Program-made: the position numbers and the translations under genes
In this document: positions 11,741 to 21,755 of the stretch, one piece after another
How positions within the stretch are numbered: the stretch's first letter is position 1
Layout: the number at the start of each line of letters is the position of its first letter
Assembly (NCBI RefSeq): GCF_000143415.4
Contig: NW_003314278.1
Coordinates: forward strand, 1,842,744 to 1,906,743
Direction of reading: 5' to 3'
DNA from: Selaginella moellendorffii
Lineage: Eukaryota > Streptophyta > Lycopodiopsida > Selaginellales > Selaginellaceae
DNA: 64,000 nucleotides
The notes under the pieces: model-generated
Told to the model about the DNA's origin: nothing
Databases searched by the model: none
Seen by the model: the letters and a program-made list of their open reading frames with translations, nothing else

Positions 11741-11874
11741 AGCTATAAATGATCATTAGGATCTGTCCTCACAAAATAAAGAAGGCTGTCTTTGAGGTGA
11801 TATTGAGAATGTAAATGCCGGAAAGGCAAGTCATCAGCAAGTGATGCAGGATTCTCAAACCCATCTCAAACCCT
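11741..11874 (-). pseudogene. Gypsy pol linker between RNase H and integrase
   Basis: The interval separates the RNase H and integrase parts of the same minus-strand element and carries stops. It reads as diverged pol sequence, with no insertion visible. Confidence 0.55.
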
Positions 11875-12454
11875 TCAAATCCATGGCTCAAGCATTTGAG
11901 CCTCGTGAACCTCATCAAAAGAAGGTAGATCTTGCTCTGCGCCTTGTGGACACTGAATGTCAAGTATAGCAACCGCCGATGGCACAAAATCCTCGTCTAG
12001 AAAATCCACAGAGGTTGGAACAACAGGCTCGTCAGAAACATGAGAAGAGAATCGAGAAGGAAGAGGAGCTCGAGAAAGGGCATCAACATTAGCTAAAGAA
12101 CTCCCTGGGCAATGAACAACATCAAAATCATATATCTGAAGCTTTAAAGCCCATCGAGCAGTACGACCAACTAGGTTCTTCCCCTTCAATAATGAAGTAA
12201 CAGCAGCATGATCACCTTCAAGTAACGTCCGAGAACCATGTAAATATGCATGAAGTTTCTCGAAACCCCAAACTGCTGCTAAACACTCCTCTGTAGTGGA
12301 GTAGTTCATTTCCGTTGGTTGTAATGTACGGCTTATATACGCAATGGGATGGCACTGACCAGGCACACTCGCGCTCTTTTGCATCAACACACCTCCAAGA
12401 CCAATGTCAGAAGCATCCACACGCAAAATAAAAGGTCGAGTGTAGTTAGGATAT
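11875..12454 (-). pseudogene. Ty3/gypsy RNase H domain
   Basis: The frame reads FILRVDASDIGLGGVL, with the first catalytic Asp in the DAS box, then AYISRTL, NYSTTE-ECLAAVWGFEK, and a tail with VDALSRAPLP, the usual end of gypsy RNase H. RNase H degrades the RNA strand during reverse transcription. The frame continues upstream into 12427-12454 and is interrupted at 12455 by an S-family solo LTR. It rejoins the reverse transcriptase side at 14319 as VLAY-PNYTRPF. A normal Lys of T-E-K-E-C appears to be lost. This is the best-preserved domain of the element. Confidence 0.88.
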
Positions 12455-14313
12455 TGTGAAACACAAAATCCCTAGGCCCCAAAGTAGAGCTGGAAATGGT
12501 GCCACGTGGTAGTGGCCGAAGTGAAAGCCAAACGAGCATAACACGTTTGGACTAAAAGCTCTAACTTGGAAGGTCGAGAGCGGGAGTGGAACTCCCAACA
12601 AAGTGCTCAAGGAGCGAGCATGAAGCGAGCAATAAGCAAGGCTCCAAAAAGGGACCCAAAAAGGACCAACACATGACACGTGGAAGTGTCCGAGATGGAG
12701 TCCAAGACGGATCCTAGTTGGAGTCCGAGATGGACCCGAAGTGGAGTCCGATATGGAGTCCGAAGTGGAGTCCGAGATGGAGTCCGATATGGAGTCCGAG
12801 ATGGACCCGAAGTGGAGTCCGATATGGAGTCTGAAGAGGAGTCCGAGATGGAGTCCGAAGAGGAGTCCGAGATGGAGTCCGATATGGAGTCCGAGGTGGA
12901 CCGAAGTGGAGTCCGAGGTGGACCGAGACGGAGTCCGAGGTGGACCGAGACGGAGTCCGAGATGGACCGAGACGGAGTCCGAGATGGAGTTCGAGATGGA
13001 GTCCGAGATGGACCGAGACGGAGCCCAAGATGGAGTCCGAGAAGGACCCAAGATGGAGTCCGAGAAGGACCCGAGATGGAGTCCGAGGTTGAGACCGAGA
13101 CCGGGACCGAGACCGAGACCGAGACCGAGACCGGGACCGAGACCAGGACCGAGGCCAAGGCTGAGACCGAGCCCGAGTCCGAGTCCAAGTCTGAGTCCGA
13201 GTCCGAGTCCGAGTCCGAGTCCGAGTCCGAGTCCGAGTTCGAGTCTGAGTCCGAGTCCGAGTTCGAGTCTGAGTCCGAGTCCAAGTCCGAGTCCGAGTCC
13301 GAGTTCGAGTCTGAGAGGGTGAAAGCCCAAAGCGTTCGTCTCCCAGACCCTGGGGGGTTTGGTGAGCTCCAAAAGTATAGTGAGGGGGGAGGACTGCAGT
13401 GGAGCCAATTTGGCCAGGAAAGGCCAGTTTGGCCCAGGAAGGCCAGACTCAGTGTTGGGTGATGAACTGACCACTGGGAAGTCCAAGACTAGAGTGAATA
13501 CGGACCGACAAGTGGGGTAGCTTAGTGAAGTGTTCAAGAGCCGGCTCTAGTTCCCCCGGGAGATCGACTGGCCAATGCTCCCAGTCCAAGTGTGGGTGGC
13601 ACTACCTACTTGGATACCAGGCGTGGCTCAACGGAACCTTGCTCTAAGCCCATGGCTAGAGCACCTAAAGGCGAAAGGCGGGGAGAGTACCCAGGTGGCT
13701 CGCGTAAGGCCACGGTGTTCCGAAATGTTGTCCCAAAGGCCTAGACTGTGGAAAGGAAGAGGAGCAGTCCTCTAGGGTAGTGACCAAGGACACAGTTGTG
13801 TGGTGAGGAAGTCCCAGAGGACCATGGGACTTAGGGGTTGGGCCTGTGGGCCTCGATCCAGTGGCAGTGTTGGCAAACACGGCCAGGGGCAGAAAGGGAC
13901 TTTGGTAGGAACTGACAAAGGGACTTTGGGGAAGGCAATTCCCCAGGTCTGTGGGCATCCTAAGGATGCTAAGGAGTGGATCTAGGATGACCACTCGTGG
14001 ACAGATGGCCCAGTCTTGGAGAGACGGGATTGTGATGCAAGTGGTATTGGACCACTAGTGCAGCAAAGGTGAATGGGCATGGCCTTAGCGTAACGGGCCG
14101 AGATGTCAGTGGTACCTTTGGGTGTCGGTCTTGGGACCGGACACGAGGAGCACTTGGACCAGGTGCAAGTGTTGAGTGGCATGGATGCCATTCTTGGGGT
14201 TAGCAAGTCCCAAGTCCTGAATTGGACTGATGGAGGTTGTGAATGAGACTCCTCCAAGTGGTCGGAGGTGTGGTTAAGTGACTAAAGTAGAATGGAAAAT
14301 TTAGTCGCTTACA
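12455..14313 (+). mobile_element. Family-S solo LTR, copy 3 (inverted)
   Basis: Read on the plus strand it begins TGTGAAACAC and ends GTCGCTTACA; this is the sense orientation, inverted relative to copies 1, 2 and 4. The 5-bp duplication gatat flanks it (12450-12454 and 14314-14318). At 1,859 bp it is the longest of the four, owing to longer arrays (12-mers 12695-13085, hexamers 13086-13318). It sits in the gypsy pol between reverse transcriptase and RNase H. The long frames in it on both strands come from the arrays. Confidence 0.93.
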
Positions 14314-14318
14314 GATAT

Positions 14319-15060
14319 GCCAAAACTGGAGGAGTCGTCAATAGCACTTTGAGATCCTCGAATGCCCGCTCATAATCCGGAGACCAGATGAAAGATGATG
14401 TTGATAACTTCAGCAACGCTCACAACAGTGCAGTGCGATCAGAAAAATGATCCACAAAACGACTGAGATACTGCACCTTGCCCAAGAAGCGCTGCACATC
14501 ATTCACACACTTTAGAGTAGGGAACTTTAGAATAGCCATAAGTTTTTCAGGATCAACTTGCAAACCCTCACGAGAAATATGGTACCCAAGATAAGTTGTA
14601 TCCTTGGACCCAAACACCCACTTTGTCCGCTTCAGCTTTAAACCAACATCACGTAACTGATCCAACACTTTACAAATATCATGAACATCCCACGTCCCCT
14701 CTGAGTGGATCAAGACATCATCAATGAAGTCAGCAGTCACCTCTGGCATATTGCAAAGAATCTCGTCCATCATCTACTAGAAAGTTGCTGGAGCATTGTT
14801 CAAACCAAACGGCATCACCAAGAACTCGTACAAACCAAATGGTGTACGAAAAGCAGTCTTAGGAATATCTTCTTCAGCCATCGGTACTTGCCAGTACTTG
14901 CCAGTACCCAGAAGCAAGATCTAGCTTAGTGAACCAATGACTTCGCCCTAGACGATCCAAGAGATTAGTAGTGTGAGGAAGAGGGTACACATCTGGGATC
15001 GTCACTTCATTTAACGGATGATAGTCGATGTAGAAATGAATACTCCCACTTCATCACAAG
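14319..15060 (-). pseudogene. Ty3/gypsy reverse transcriptase domain, broken
   Basis: The open part (14420-14773) reads MMDEIL, ADFIDDVLIHSE (the catalytic YxDD box appears as FIDD), TTYLGYHISREGLQVDPEKL and VQRFLGKVQYLSRF. Upstream, in shifting frames between 14773 and 15060, are pieces of the palm domain (a W-F-T-K-L-D-L-like segment and P-F-G-L). Several stops and at least two frameshifts break it. It lies between the protease/linker frame (15007-15867) and RNase H (from 12454), the order of Ty3/gypsy pol. The catalytic aspartate pair is present but the enzyme could not be made. Confidence 0.86.
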
Positions 15061-15867
15061 ATGAGGTTCATATGCCCAAGGACTCCGCAACTTCCGAATA
15101 ACACCCTTCTCTAACATCTCCTTGACATTTGCACATAAAATCTTGATCTCCTTGGGTGACCGATGACGAATGGCAACCTTGATTGGACAAGCATCCCCGG
15201 TTGGAATTGGATGACGTGTGGCAATCTTGGCCCCAAACAATAGGTCAAATTCAAAGAGATCAGAATACTCCTTCATGAGCCGGTCCACCGCTGCAACACA
15301 AAGATCGTCAGAGGGATCGGAAAAGGGAAGAGTAGAACAAGATGGAAACATAAAAGGAAATAGTGGGGAAACAAAAGTAATGGAAGCAGAGGTAAAAGTA
15401 GAGGGACAAAGAAGTATAAAAGTGAGAGGAATTGATGAAACATAAGGAAGTATGAGACAAGGGGGAGAAGCTTCAAAATCACACTTAGCATGATTGCACT
15501 GCAACCAATCCATACCAAGAATGATGTCAAAAGCTTGACTCAGCACCACCCACAATAACTGCAACTCAAGCTCGAGATCGCCCACACGCACAACCAGGTC
15601 CACCTCATCCCATGCATATGTATAGCCGTTGCCATAAAGAATGAAAATTGGTTCCGTCACACGACGTAAGTGTAGACAGCAACATGTGGCAATAGGTCGA
15701 GCAATAGAAGATAAACTCAAACCTGTATTAACTAACATGGAGAGAATAATAGGAGACCTTTTGTTATAAAAATGAGCTTGGAAAGTAAACACTGGATGAA
15801 CCGGTGCCGAGTGAACCCCTTGATGATACTCCCAAAAAAAAGATGGAGGGGTCACTGACTTATTCAC
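15007..15867 (-). pseudogene. Ty3/gypsy protease and start of reverse transcriptase
   Basis: The 286-codon frame contains a retropepsin-like segment at about residues 30-60. The active-site triplet D-T-G is replaced: the sequence reads MLVNTGLSLSSIA, so the catalytic Asp is Asn. The second protease motif is intact as DIILGMDWL. A linker rich in Pro, Phe and Ser follows, then the reverse transcriptase N-terminus (EMLEKGVIRKLRSPWA). The frame is lost just after, inside the region that normally reads F-C-I-D-Y. In active relatives the protease cuts the polyprotein. The Asp to Asn change alone would inactivate it. Confidence 0.82.
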
Positions 15868-16045
15868 GCAAGGTCCCTTTGTTACTCGTGCGACTCCTCA
15901 TTTCCCGGATGTATCTCGGTGTCCAAACCATCCACTACAGCAGCACCAACAGGACGTTGTTGATGCCAAGGTCTCCACCTAGGAAGTGGAGGTCACCAAT
16001 CCGGAAAACACTGACAACGTCGATAAGTATGACCAACTTCATCAC
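15868..16045 (-). pseudogene. Gypsy gag C-terminus (second half of the zinc knuckle) and gag-pol junction
   Basis: On the minus strand the sequence after the TRIM reads DEVGHTYRRC. With CWVC from the other side it gives a CX2CX4HX4C knuckle once the insertion and one target copy are removed. Beyond the knuckle the frame has stops before the protease frame begins at 15867. Confidence 0.85.
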
Positions 16046-16720
16046 TGTAGCGCACCTTATCTCTCTCCCCTTAAGCCAACTAGAAAAGGGGCAATTGCTT
16101 GATGAGAGAGCCCTTAGTGGCTATTTTATCCCCATTTATCTCCCAAGGTTCCAAGGATCCACGGTGACAGTATATCCAAATCTCATCCCATGATCACATG
16201 CGCTACACTCACCCCCCCTTCAGAGATGTCAATGTCCTCATTGACTATTGACTAACAACCCCTACTGAGCCAAGGGGAACCAGCACCTCCATTTCCGCAC
16301 TCAATCTACCAATCCTTCCATTGTGTAGACCAGCTATTCCATGTGAGGCAACTAGTCATCCACCCGTACCGCAGTCCCACGGTGGATACCTTCGTCCGTG
16401 GATACTCCACACAAGAGGAAGGACGTACGCATGGATGCCCAATACGTACGATTTCAAATTTTAGGGGTAAGAATATACCTTGCTCAAGGGTATATTATAC
16501 TTTTAAGTAGCCACTAATCAATGGGAATCGAACCCGTGCCATTTGCTCCGATACCAACTGTAGCGCACCTTATCTCTCTCCCCTTAAGCCAACTAGAAAA
16601 GGGGCAATTGCTTGATGAGAGAGCCCTTAGTGGCTATTTTATCCCCATTTATCTCCCAAGGTTCCAAGGATCCACGGTGACAGTATATCCAAATCTCATC
16701 CCATGATCACATGCGCTACA
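16046..16720 (-). mobile_element. TRIM (miniature LTR retrotransposon), complete
   Basis: Two 162-bp direct repeats (16046-16207 and 16559-16720) show no difference by eye. They begin TGTAGCGCACC and end ATGCGCTACA, and are flanked by the 5-bp duplication atcac (16041-16045 and 16721-16725). On the minus strand the 16559-side LTR is followed by TTGGTATCGGAGC (primer-binding site), and the 3' LTR is preceded by the purine tract GAAGGGGGGGTGAG (16208-16221). The 351-bp interior has no coding frame. This matches TRIM elements, which rely on proteins from other elements. Identical LTRs imply a recent insertion. Confidence 0.96.
16520..16558 (-). promoter_or_regulatory. TRIM primer-binding site and adjacent tRNA T-arm/B-box-like motif
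   Basis: Next to the 5' LTR the minus strand reads TTGGTATCGGAGC, one mismatch from the initiator-tRNA complement. A few bases on is GGGTTCGATTCCC (around 16522-16534), which folds as a T-arm (GGG/CCC stem, TTCGATT loop) and fits the pol III B-box consensus GGTTCGANTCC. The primer site is well supported; a promoter role for the second motif is inference. Confidence 0.7.
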
Positions 16721-17401
16721 ATCACACACCCAGCAGCCAACATCACGGCCACAACCACGTCCTTGCCCTTGTCCTTGGACTCGAGCAGCAGTAGCATCAA
16801 CCTCCATTGGAACAGGACCATCACTTATAGGAAGTGGAGCTGAAGGACGTGCAGCAAGAAGTGGAAGAGGTGACGTCTCATAACATTGTGCCAAGCAAAG
16901 AGCATCGTCAAAGGTGGCGGGAGCAAGTGCAAGCACAAGTCTGACAAGATCTTGACGAAATGCTAGCCACAACATTCCTAGCTTGATCCGCTCCAACATA
17001 TTTGGCTCCACACGAAGCAAAAGACTTTGGAAACGAACGCCAAATTGCATCACCGACTCATATGGCCCTTAGCGAAGATGATGCAATTGTTGGAAGGCAT
17101 TATCACAGTCATTGGCATATCCGAAGGCACGTTTGAAGACGTCCGGGAGAACACTCAAATCCCCACGAATGGTTGCGCTCAAACCATTGTACCATTGCAA
17201 CGCTGTCCCTTGGAGACACGTGGGAAACTCACGCAAACGTCGAGCATCATCCCAAGAATGATATGTGGCAATCACTGTGAAGTAATCAAACCAATGGTAT
17301 ACATCATCCCCAGGATTCCCGCGAAAGAACTCCGGTTGAACACGAGGATTGGCACCAAGTGCAAGAGAAGTTGTACCACATGCCGTGAATGCCGCCATCA
17401 A
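16721..17401 (-). pseudogene. Ty3/gypsy gag, first part (one in-frame stop)
   Basis: Starting MMAAF at 17401, the frame has a retrotransposon gag core (PEFFRGNPGDD, VYHWFDYF, ALQWYNGL, FKRAFGY) and continues through a single TAA near 17070 (LR-stop-GPYESV, probably once CAA). It then reads on to a basic Gly/Arg/Gln tract and CWVCD, the first half of a zinc knuckle. Gag forms the particle that packages element RNA. The TRIM at 16046-16720 cuts the knuckle; the second half lies at 16021-16045. Apart from the stop and the insertion, the frame is open for over 220 codons, so this is one of the younger gypsy copies here. Confidence 0.87.
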
Positions 17402-18099
17402 CTAAGTTTGGTTGTTCAATTGCAAGCGCATAGCATCAAGCAATTGTACCAACTGCTACTCCAGAGTCAAAGGAGGAGATTGTTGATCTGCAAGACGAAT
17501 GAAAAAGAAAGAGCAAAAGAAGAGAAATGACAAAAAGCTAGAAGGAAATGGTAGATCTAGACAATGCAAAAAGCTAGATCTAAACCAAAATCCTGAAAGG
17601 AAAGAACAAAAGAAAGGAAATGGAAAAAACTAGATCTAGACAATGCAAAAGCTAAATCTAAACCAAAATCCCAAATCTAGGCACTCCTTAAGGATAATCA
17701 AAGATGCCCCTCATCTCCACCAATGTGGGTGCTTGGAATATGGAAAGGGAATATAAAAATGTGCATGTCAATTAGCCCAAAAAACCCTAGTTTCTATACA
17801 AGAGTGAGTGGTCTGGATTGAAACCAATCCGACAGCTACTAAAATCCCACTACGCTAATATTAGTATACGGCATCGTAGCTGTACACTTGGCCCTCACAG
17901 TGGCAATATAAATAATCAAAGAAAACAACTTGAGAAACTATTTATAGGGGTTCAAATATAAAAGGAAAAGTCCCATAAACAGAGTGTACCTGCTTTTCAA
18001 ATCGGTTAATGGTTTTGGGATATTTGGTGTTACCATTTTTAAGTTTGAATAGTACTAAGTTGAATAACCTCTTGGGAAGTTTAAATTCAGAAGCTTACA
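17402..18099. other. Leader of the gypsy element and unassigned sequence
   Basis: Purine-rich repeats of the form AAAGCTAGATCTA occur several times at 17535-17660. No LTR end or primer-binding site could be identified upstream of the gag, so the 5' end of the gypsy element is unplaced. I see no gene. Confidence 0.5.
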
Positions 18100-18560
18100 A
18101 GCAAGAGATTAGTATTGTTGGTTCCTTTTATAAACTAGTTGAGAAATTGGTTATTGCATGTGCACTCAACCAAATGAGCATAAAAACAAAATTCCTAAAT
18201 GCTATTAGTTAAGCATATTTGACCTGGTTAAAGAAACTTATTTGTTAACTATAGTATTGTTCTCACATCTTGATTCACAATCTAGTTTTAATCTATATTT
18301 AATAAGTTTTTAAGCTTGTCTCAGGAACTAACTTCTAGGACTAAGGCACTGTGGGGGGTTTTAAATGTAATAGAGATAGTGATTAGAAACATAGTAGAGC
18401 ATTTAACACATTAATTTGTCTTCCACTAGGTTGTGTCATTCCTTATTCTAAGTCTAATTTGGGTTTAACCTTAAACTCTATGGTACTGACCTCCTCACGT
18501 TAAGCCATTGGTATGTTAAAATTGTGTTAGATATCATTTGACATTGTTTTGCATACAAGA
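18100..18560 (+). repeat. Old, degenerate family-L LTR fragment
   Basis: The order of segments follows the L LTR: GTATTGTTGGTTCC, AAATGAGCATAA, TTAAGCATATTTG, a diverged AACTTGTCTCAGGAACTAACT, GGGGGGTTTTAAATGTAATAGAGATAGTG, and ATTTGGGTTTAA near 18460. Identity is much lower than among the other copies, so it is an ancient insertion. Confidence 0.7.
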
Positions 18561-19385
18561 GCTAGATATGGGGAGTTGATGTTTATAAGGGATATTGAGT
18601 GTATATTAGACCCTCATATTGTATTGCAATAAACTTAGAATTTAGCTTCAAATTCAAGTGTGCTATATAGATGCAAATCTAGGAGATTAAATGCTAGGGT
18701 AGAGAATTGTTGAGGCACAACCATGGATTGCAAACAACAAAAAATGTTGCCTACTATAAGTCTATAGCCCTCTTGCATCACTTATCAATTTTTTTTTTCT
18801 CTTGGAAAACTCCTCATATAAGGGATTGTGTAGGCACAAGAACAAGAGCTCTTGGGGTTCCTATAGGACATAGCTACCAAGTCTACTAGTGATTGTGCAG
18901 TAGATGTTGCTCAGGTTGCAAAACCATTGGGCCAAGAATATCATTTCCTAGCTTGGATACTATGATTAAAATTCATTTTAACTTAAACTTGACTCAATTA
19001 GTAAATATAATTAAGATAGCAGTTAACCTATTATACATTTTTCTTCTTTATGTGTATGCTTGGTTGATAGATACCTCACTAATTGATAAGGAAATTCTTT
19101 GTTTGTACTGATGTATTGATTGGGAAATCACAACAATTTTATATGGATTGCCTCTCTCTAGGCATGAGACTTACATTTTAACATGAGGTTGATGCTCAAG
19201 GTCTGGGTTAGCTTAGTCTTTATAACCTTTATAAATCTTTTGAATAACTACAAACATAGTTTGTCACCAATGTTCAAAGTTAAGGGAGTTGGAAGACAGT
19301 CTCTTGCTCTCAGACGATATTGCTTTACCACCGTCTGGTCAATCTCCACGTGAACACCCATTTAGATCCAGATCATGCCATAATA
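18561..19385. other. No recognised gene
   Basis: There are short frames of 60-72 codons (18707-18889, 18893-19111) without recognisable motifs, in AT-rich sequence. Confidence 0.5.
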
Positions 19386-21745
19386 TCAAACTAGGACTGA
19401 AAAAGCATTGGCCGTGAGAATATATGCCATGTTGAGCTTTGGGTCCAGCTCTGTGACATGCTTAGCAGCAAAGGCTCCCAACTCAAGGTTGCCATAGATT
19501 TTACACCCATTAAGCAAACAACACCACTCCAAAACTTCTGGAACAAATGGCATGCATGATGTCAACTCGCCAGCCTCACGCAAATGCCCTGCACGGCTCA
19601 AGAGATCAATCATGCAACTGTAGTGCTGTTTCAATGCTTGCAGCCCATAGTCAACGCTCATAGACACAAACAAGCATCTCCAAGATAAACCTTGCCTACT
19701 TGGCTGCATGCCGCAAGGGCAGACATGAAGCAAATCTCATCCGGAAGAAAGCAATCGTCTCTCAAATTGTAAAATGCATCCAATGCTTCACTAAAGTTAC
19801 CACTACAAACACAGCTGGCTAGCAACGAGCTCCAAGCGACCAAGCACCTCTCGGGCATCTCAAGCAAGAGCTTTCTACAATGCAAGAGGTGGCCGGTTTG
19901 AGCATAGAGAGACAACATTGCAGTCCAGGAGGCTGTGTCCTTCCGTGGCATGTCGTTGAACACTTCCCTCGCATCCAGTAGATGTCCATTTTGGGCATAA
20001 GTTGCAAACATCACATTCCAGCACACAACATCTCTGTTTTACGGAGAGATTCTTTCAAACAAGCCCTTAGCATCTTCCACTTGCCCATTTTGGCCAAAGT
20101 TGAGAACCATGGCTGTTGAAGAGACTGAATCCTGAAATGGCATTGTGTCGAAAAGCTGCTTAGCCTCTTCAAACTTGCCGCTTTTGGAAAAAGTCGAGAT
20201 CATTACAGTGCTAGACACAACATCCCACTCTGGCATTTCGTACTGGAAGATTTCCTTGGCTCTACTTATCATCCCTTTCTGGGCCTCTATTGAGAGTATT
20301 GTATTCCAGGAAATCCGATCCTTTTCAGGCATCATGTCGAAAACCCTTCTTGTTTCCTCCAAGTGCCCGTTCAGTGCATTTGCTGACAAAAGAGCATTCC
20401 ACGACATTGTACTATGCTGTGGCATCTTTACAAAAAGTTCTCTAAATTCCGACAGGTACTTATTTTGTGCAAGAGCTGACAGCATTACATTTGCCGCCTC
20501 TATTGTCTTTTGTGGCATCATTTCAAAGATATTCTTTGCGTCATCCAGATGCCCGCTTTGGGCATAAGCACACAGTATAATTGTCCATGAAACCAGATCG
20601 TGTTTCGGCTCACTATCAAAAATCACTCTTGCTTCTTCTAACTTATTGTCATGCACATACGCTGAAAGCATTGCATTCCAAGAAGCCATTTGTTCGTTCG
20701 GGCATAGCTTCAAAGATTATCGCCGCGTTTTGCAGATCTCCAAGATGGGCACATGCAGAGAGCATTGCATTCCAAGCTACAAGATCGTTGCTCTGAACGT
20801 TTCTTTAACAGCTTGTAAGTCTTTGACCTGTAAAAATGCGTCCAGCAAGCACGTCCGTGACACCAAGTTTCTAAACGGCATCTGATCAAAAGTTTGCTTG
20901 GCTTCGGAAAAGTTTCCTCTCTTCACATACGCAGTGAGCACTGCTGTCCACGATACGAGATCCCATTCCGGCATGAGATCAACAAAAATTCTCGCCATTT
21001 CAACAGTCCCGTTCTGCACATACGCGTTGAACATGGCCGTCCAAGAGATTAGATCTCGTAGTGGCATCGCGTGAAACATTCTCTTGGCAAGAACAAGGTA
21101 CCCTCTTTGGGCATATGCACAAGCATAGTGGTCCAAGCAACTAATGTTTGCTTTGGCATTCTATCGAACAAAATGTTCGCCTTTTCAAGAAATCCATGAT
21201 GAACGTACACGTCAATCATAAAGTTTCAAGCCACTGTAGTGGCATCTGGCATCCTTGCAAAGGTATTTTCGGCTTCCTCTAGATGCCCAGAACGGGCATA
21301 TGAGCTTAACATTGCAACCCAAGAAACAGTAGTTCTCTGAGGCATCGAATCAAAGAATCCCTTTGCATTCTCAAGGCTGCCATACTTCGAGTAAGCATTC
21401 ATCATGAAATCCCAAGAGTAGACATCCCTATGGTATCAAAAACTTGTTTGGCGTGCAATGAGCTTCCACACCTCGTGTACATTGCGATGAGCTTGTTGCA
21501 CAGGAAAACATCATCAGTTTTGGCACTGTTACTGGCATGCAGATCCTCAGCCAAAGCCAAGCTCTTGCAAGATTGGATGAGTTCTAAGCACTGGACTTTG
21601 TCCATAGTCTTCCAAGGATTTTCATTGTATGGCAATTCCTTGCATTTGCGATTGTCTCTGGAATGTTTTCATTTTAACGATGCTGTGATGCTTACAAGTG
21701 CCTTTACAAGCTCATCTAGAGTGGAAAAGAAGGGGCTGTGATCAG
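19386..21745 (-). pseudogene. PPR protein pseudogene, E-class, copy 1
   Basis: PPR proteins bind organelle RNA through tandem 35-residue helical repeats, often directing editing. On the minus strand the start is MPYNENPWKTMD at 21635, then LELIQSC and CNKLIAMYTRCG, then a long series of PLS-type repeats (MPLRDLISWTAMFNAYVQNG at about 21070, MPEWDLVSWTA, MPEKDRISWNTIL, MPEWDVVSSTVMIS). It ends with an E-like segment (HYSCMIDLLSRAGHL, NLELGAFAAKHVTELDP) at 19400-19650. It is broken by a 7-bp deletion near 21430, a TGA where Trp is expected (GTGGCTTGAAACTTT, about 21225), a frameshift near 21125 and others. It stops at NAFSVLV with no DYW domain. The 5' side joins L-element interior at about 21750. 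A second copy lies inverted at 60530-62253. Confidence 0.92.
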
Positions 21746-21755
21746 ATGCAAGAGT

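Noticed and set aside
16501-16558. Possible tRNA gene
   Set aside because: Only a T-arm-like motif and the primer-site complement are present. There is no D-arm, anticodon arm or acceptor pairing, and the context is the leader of a TRIM.
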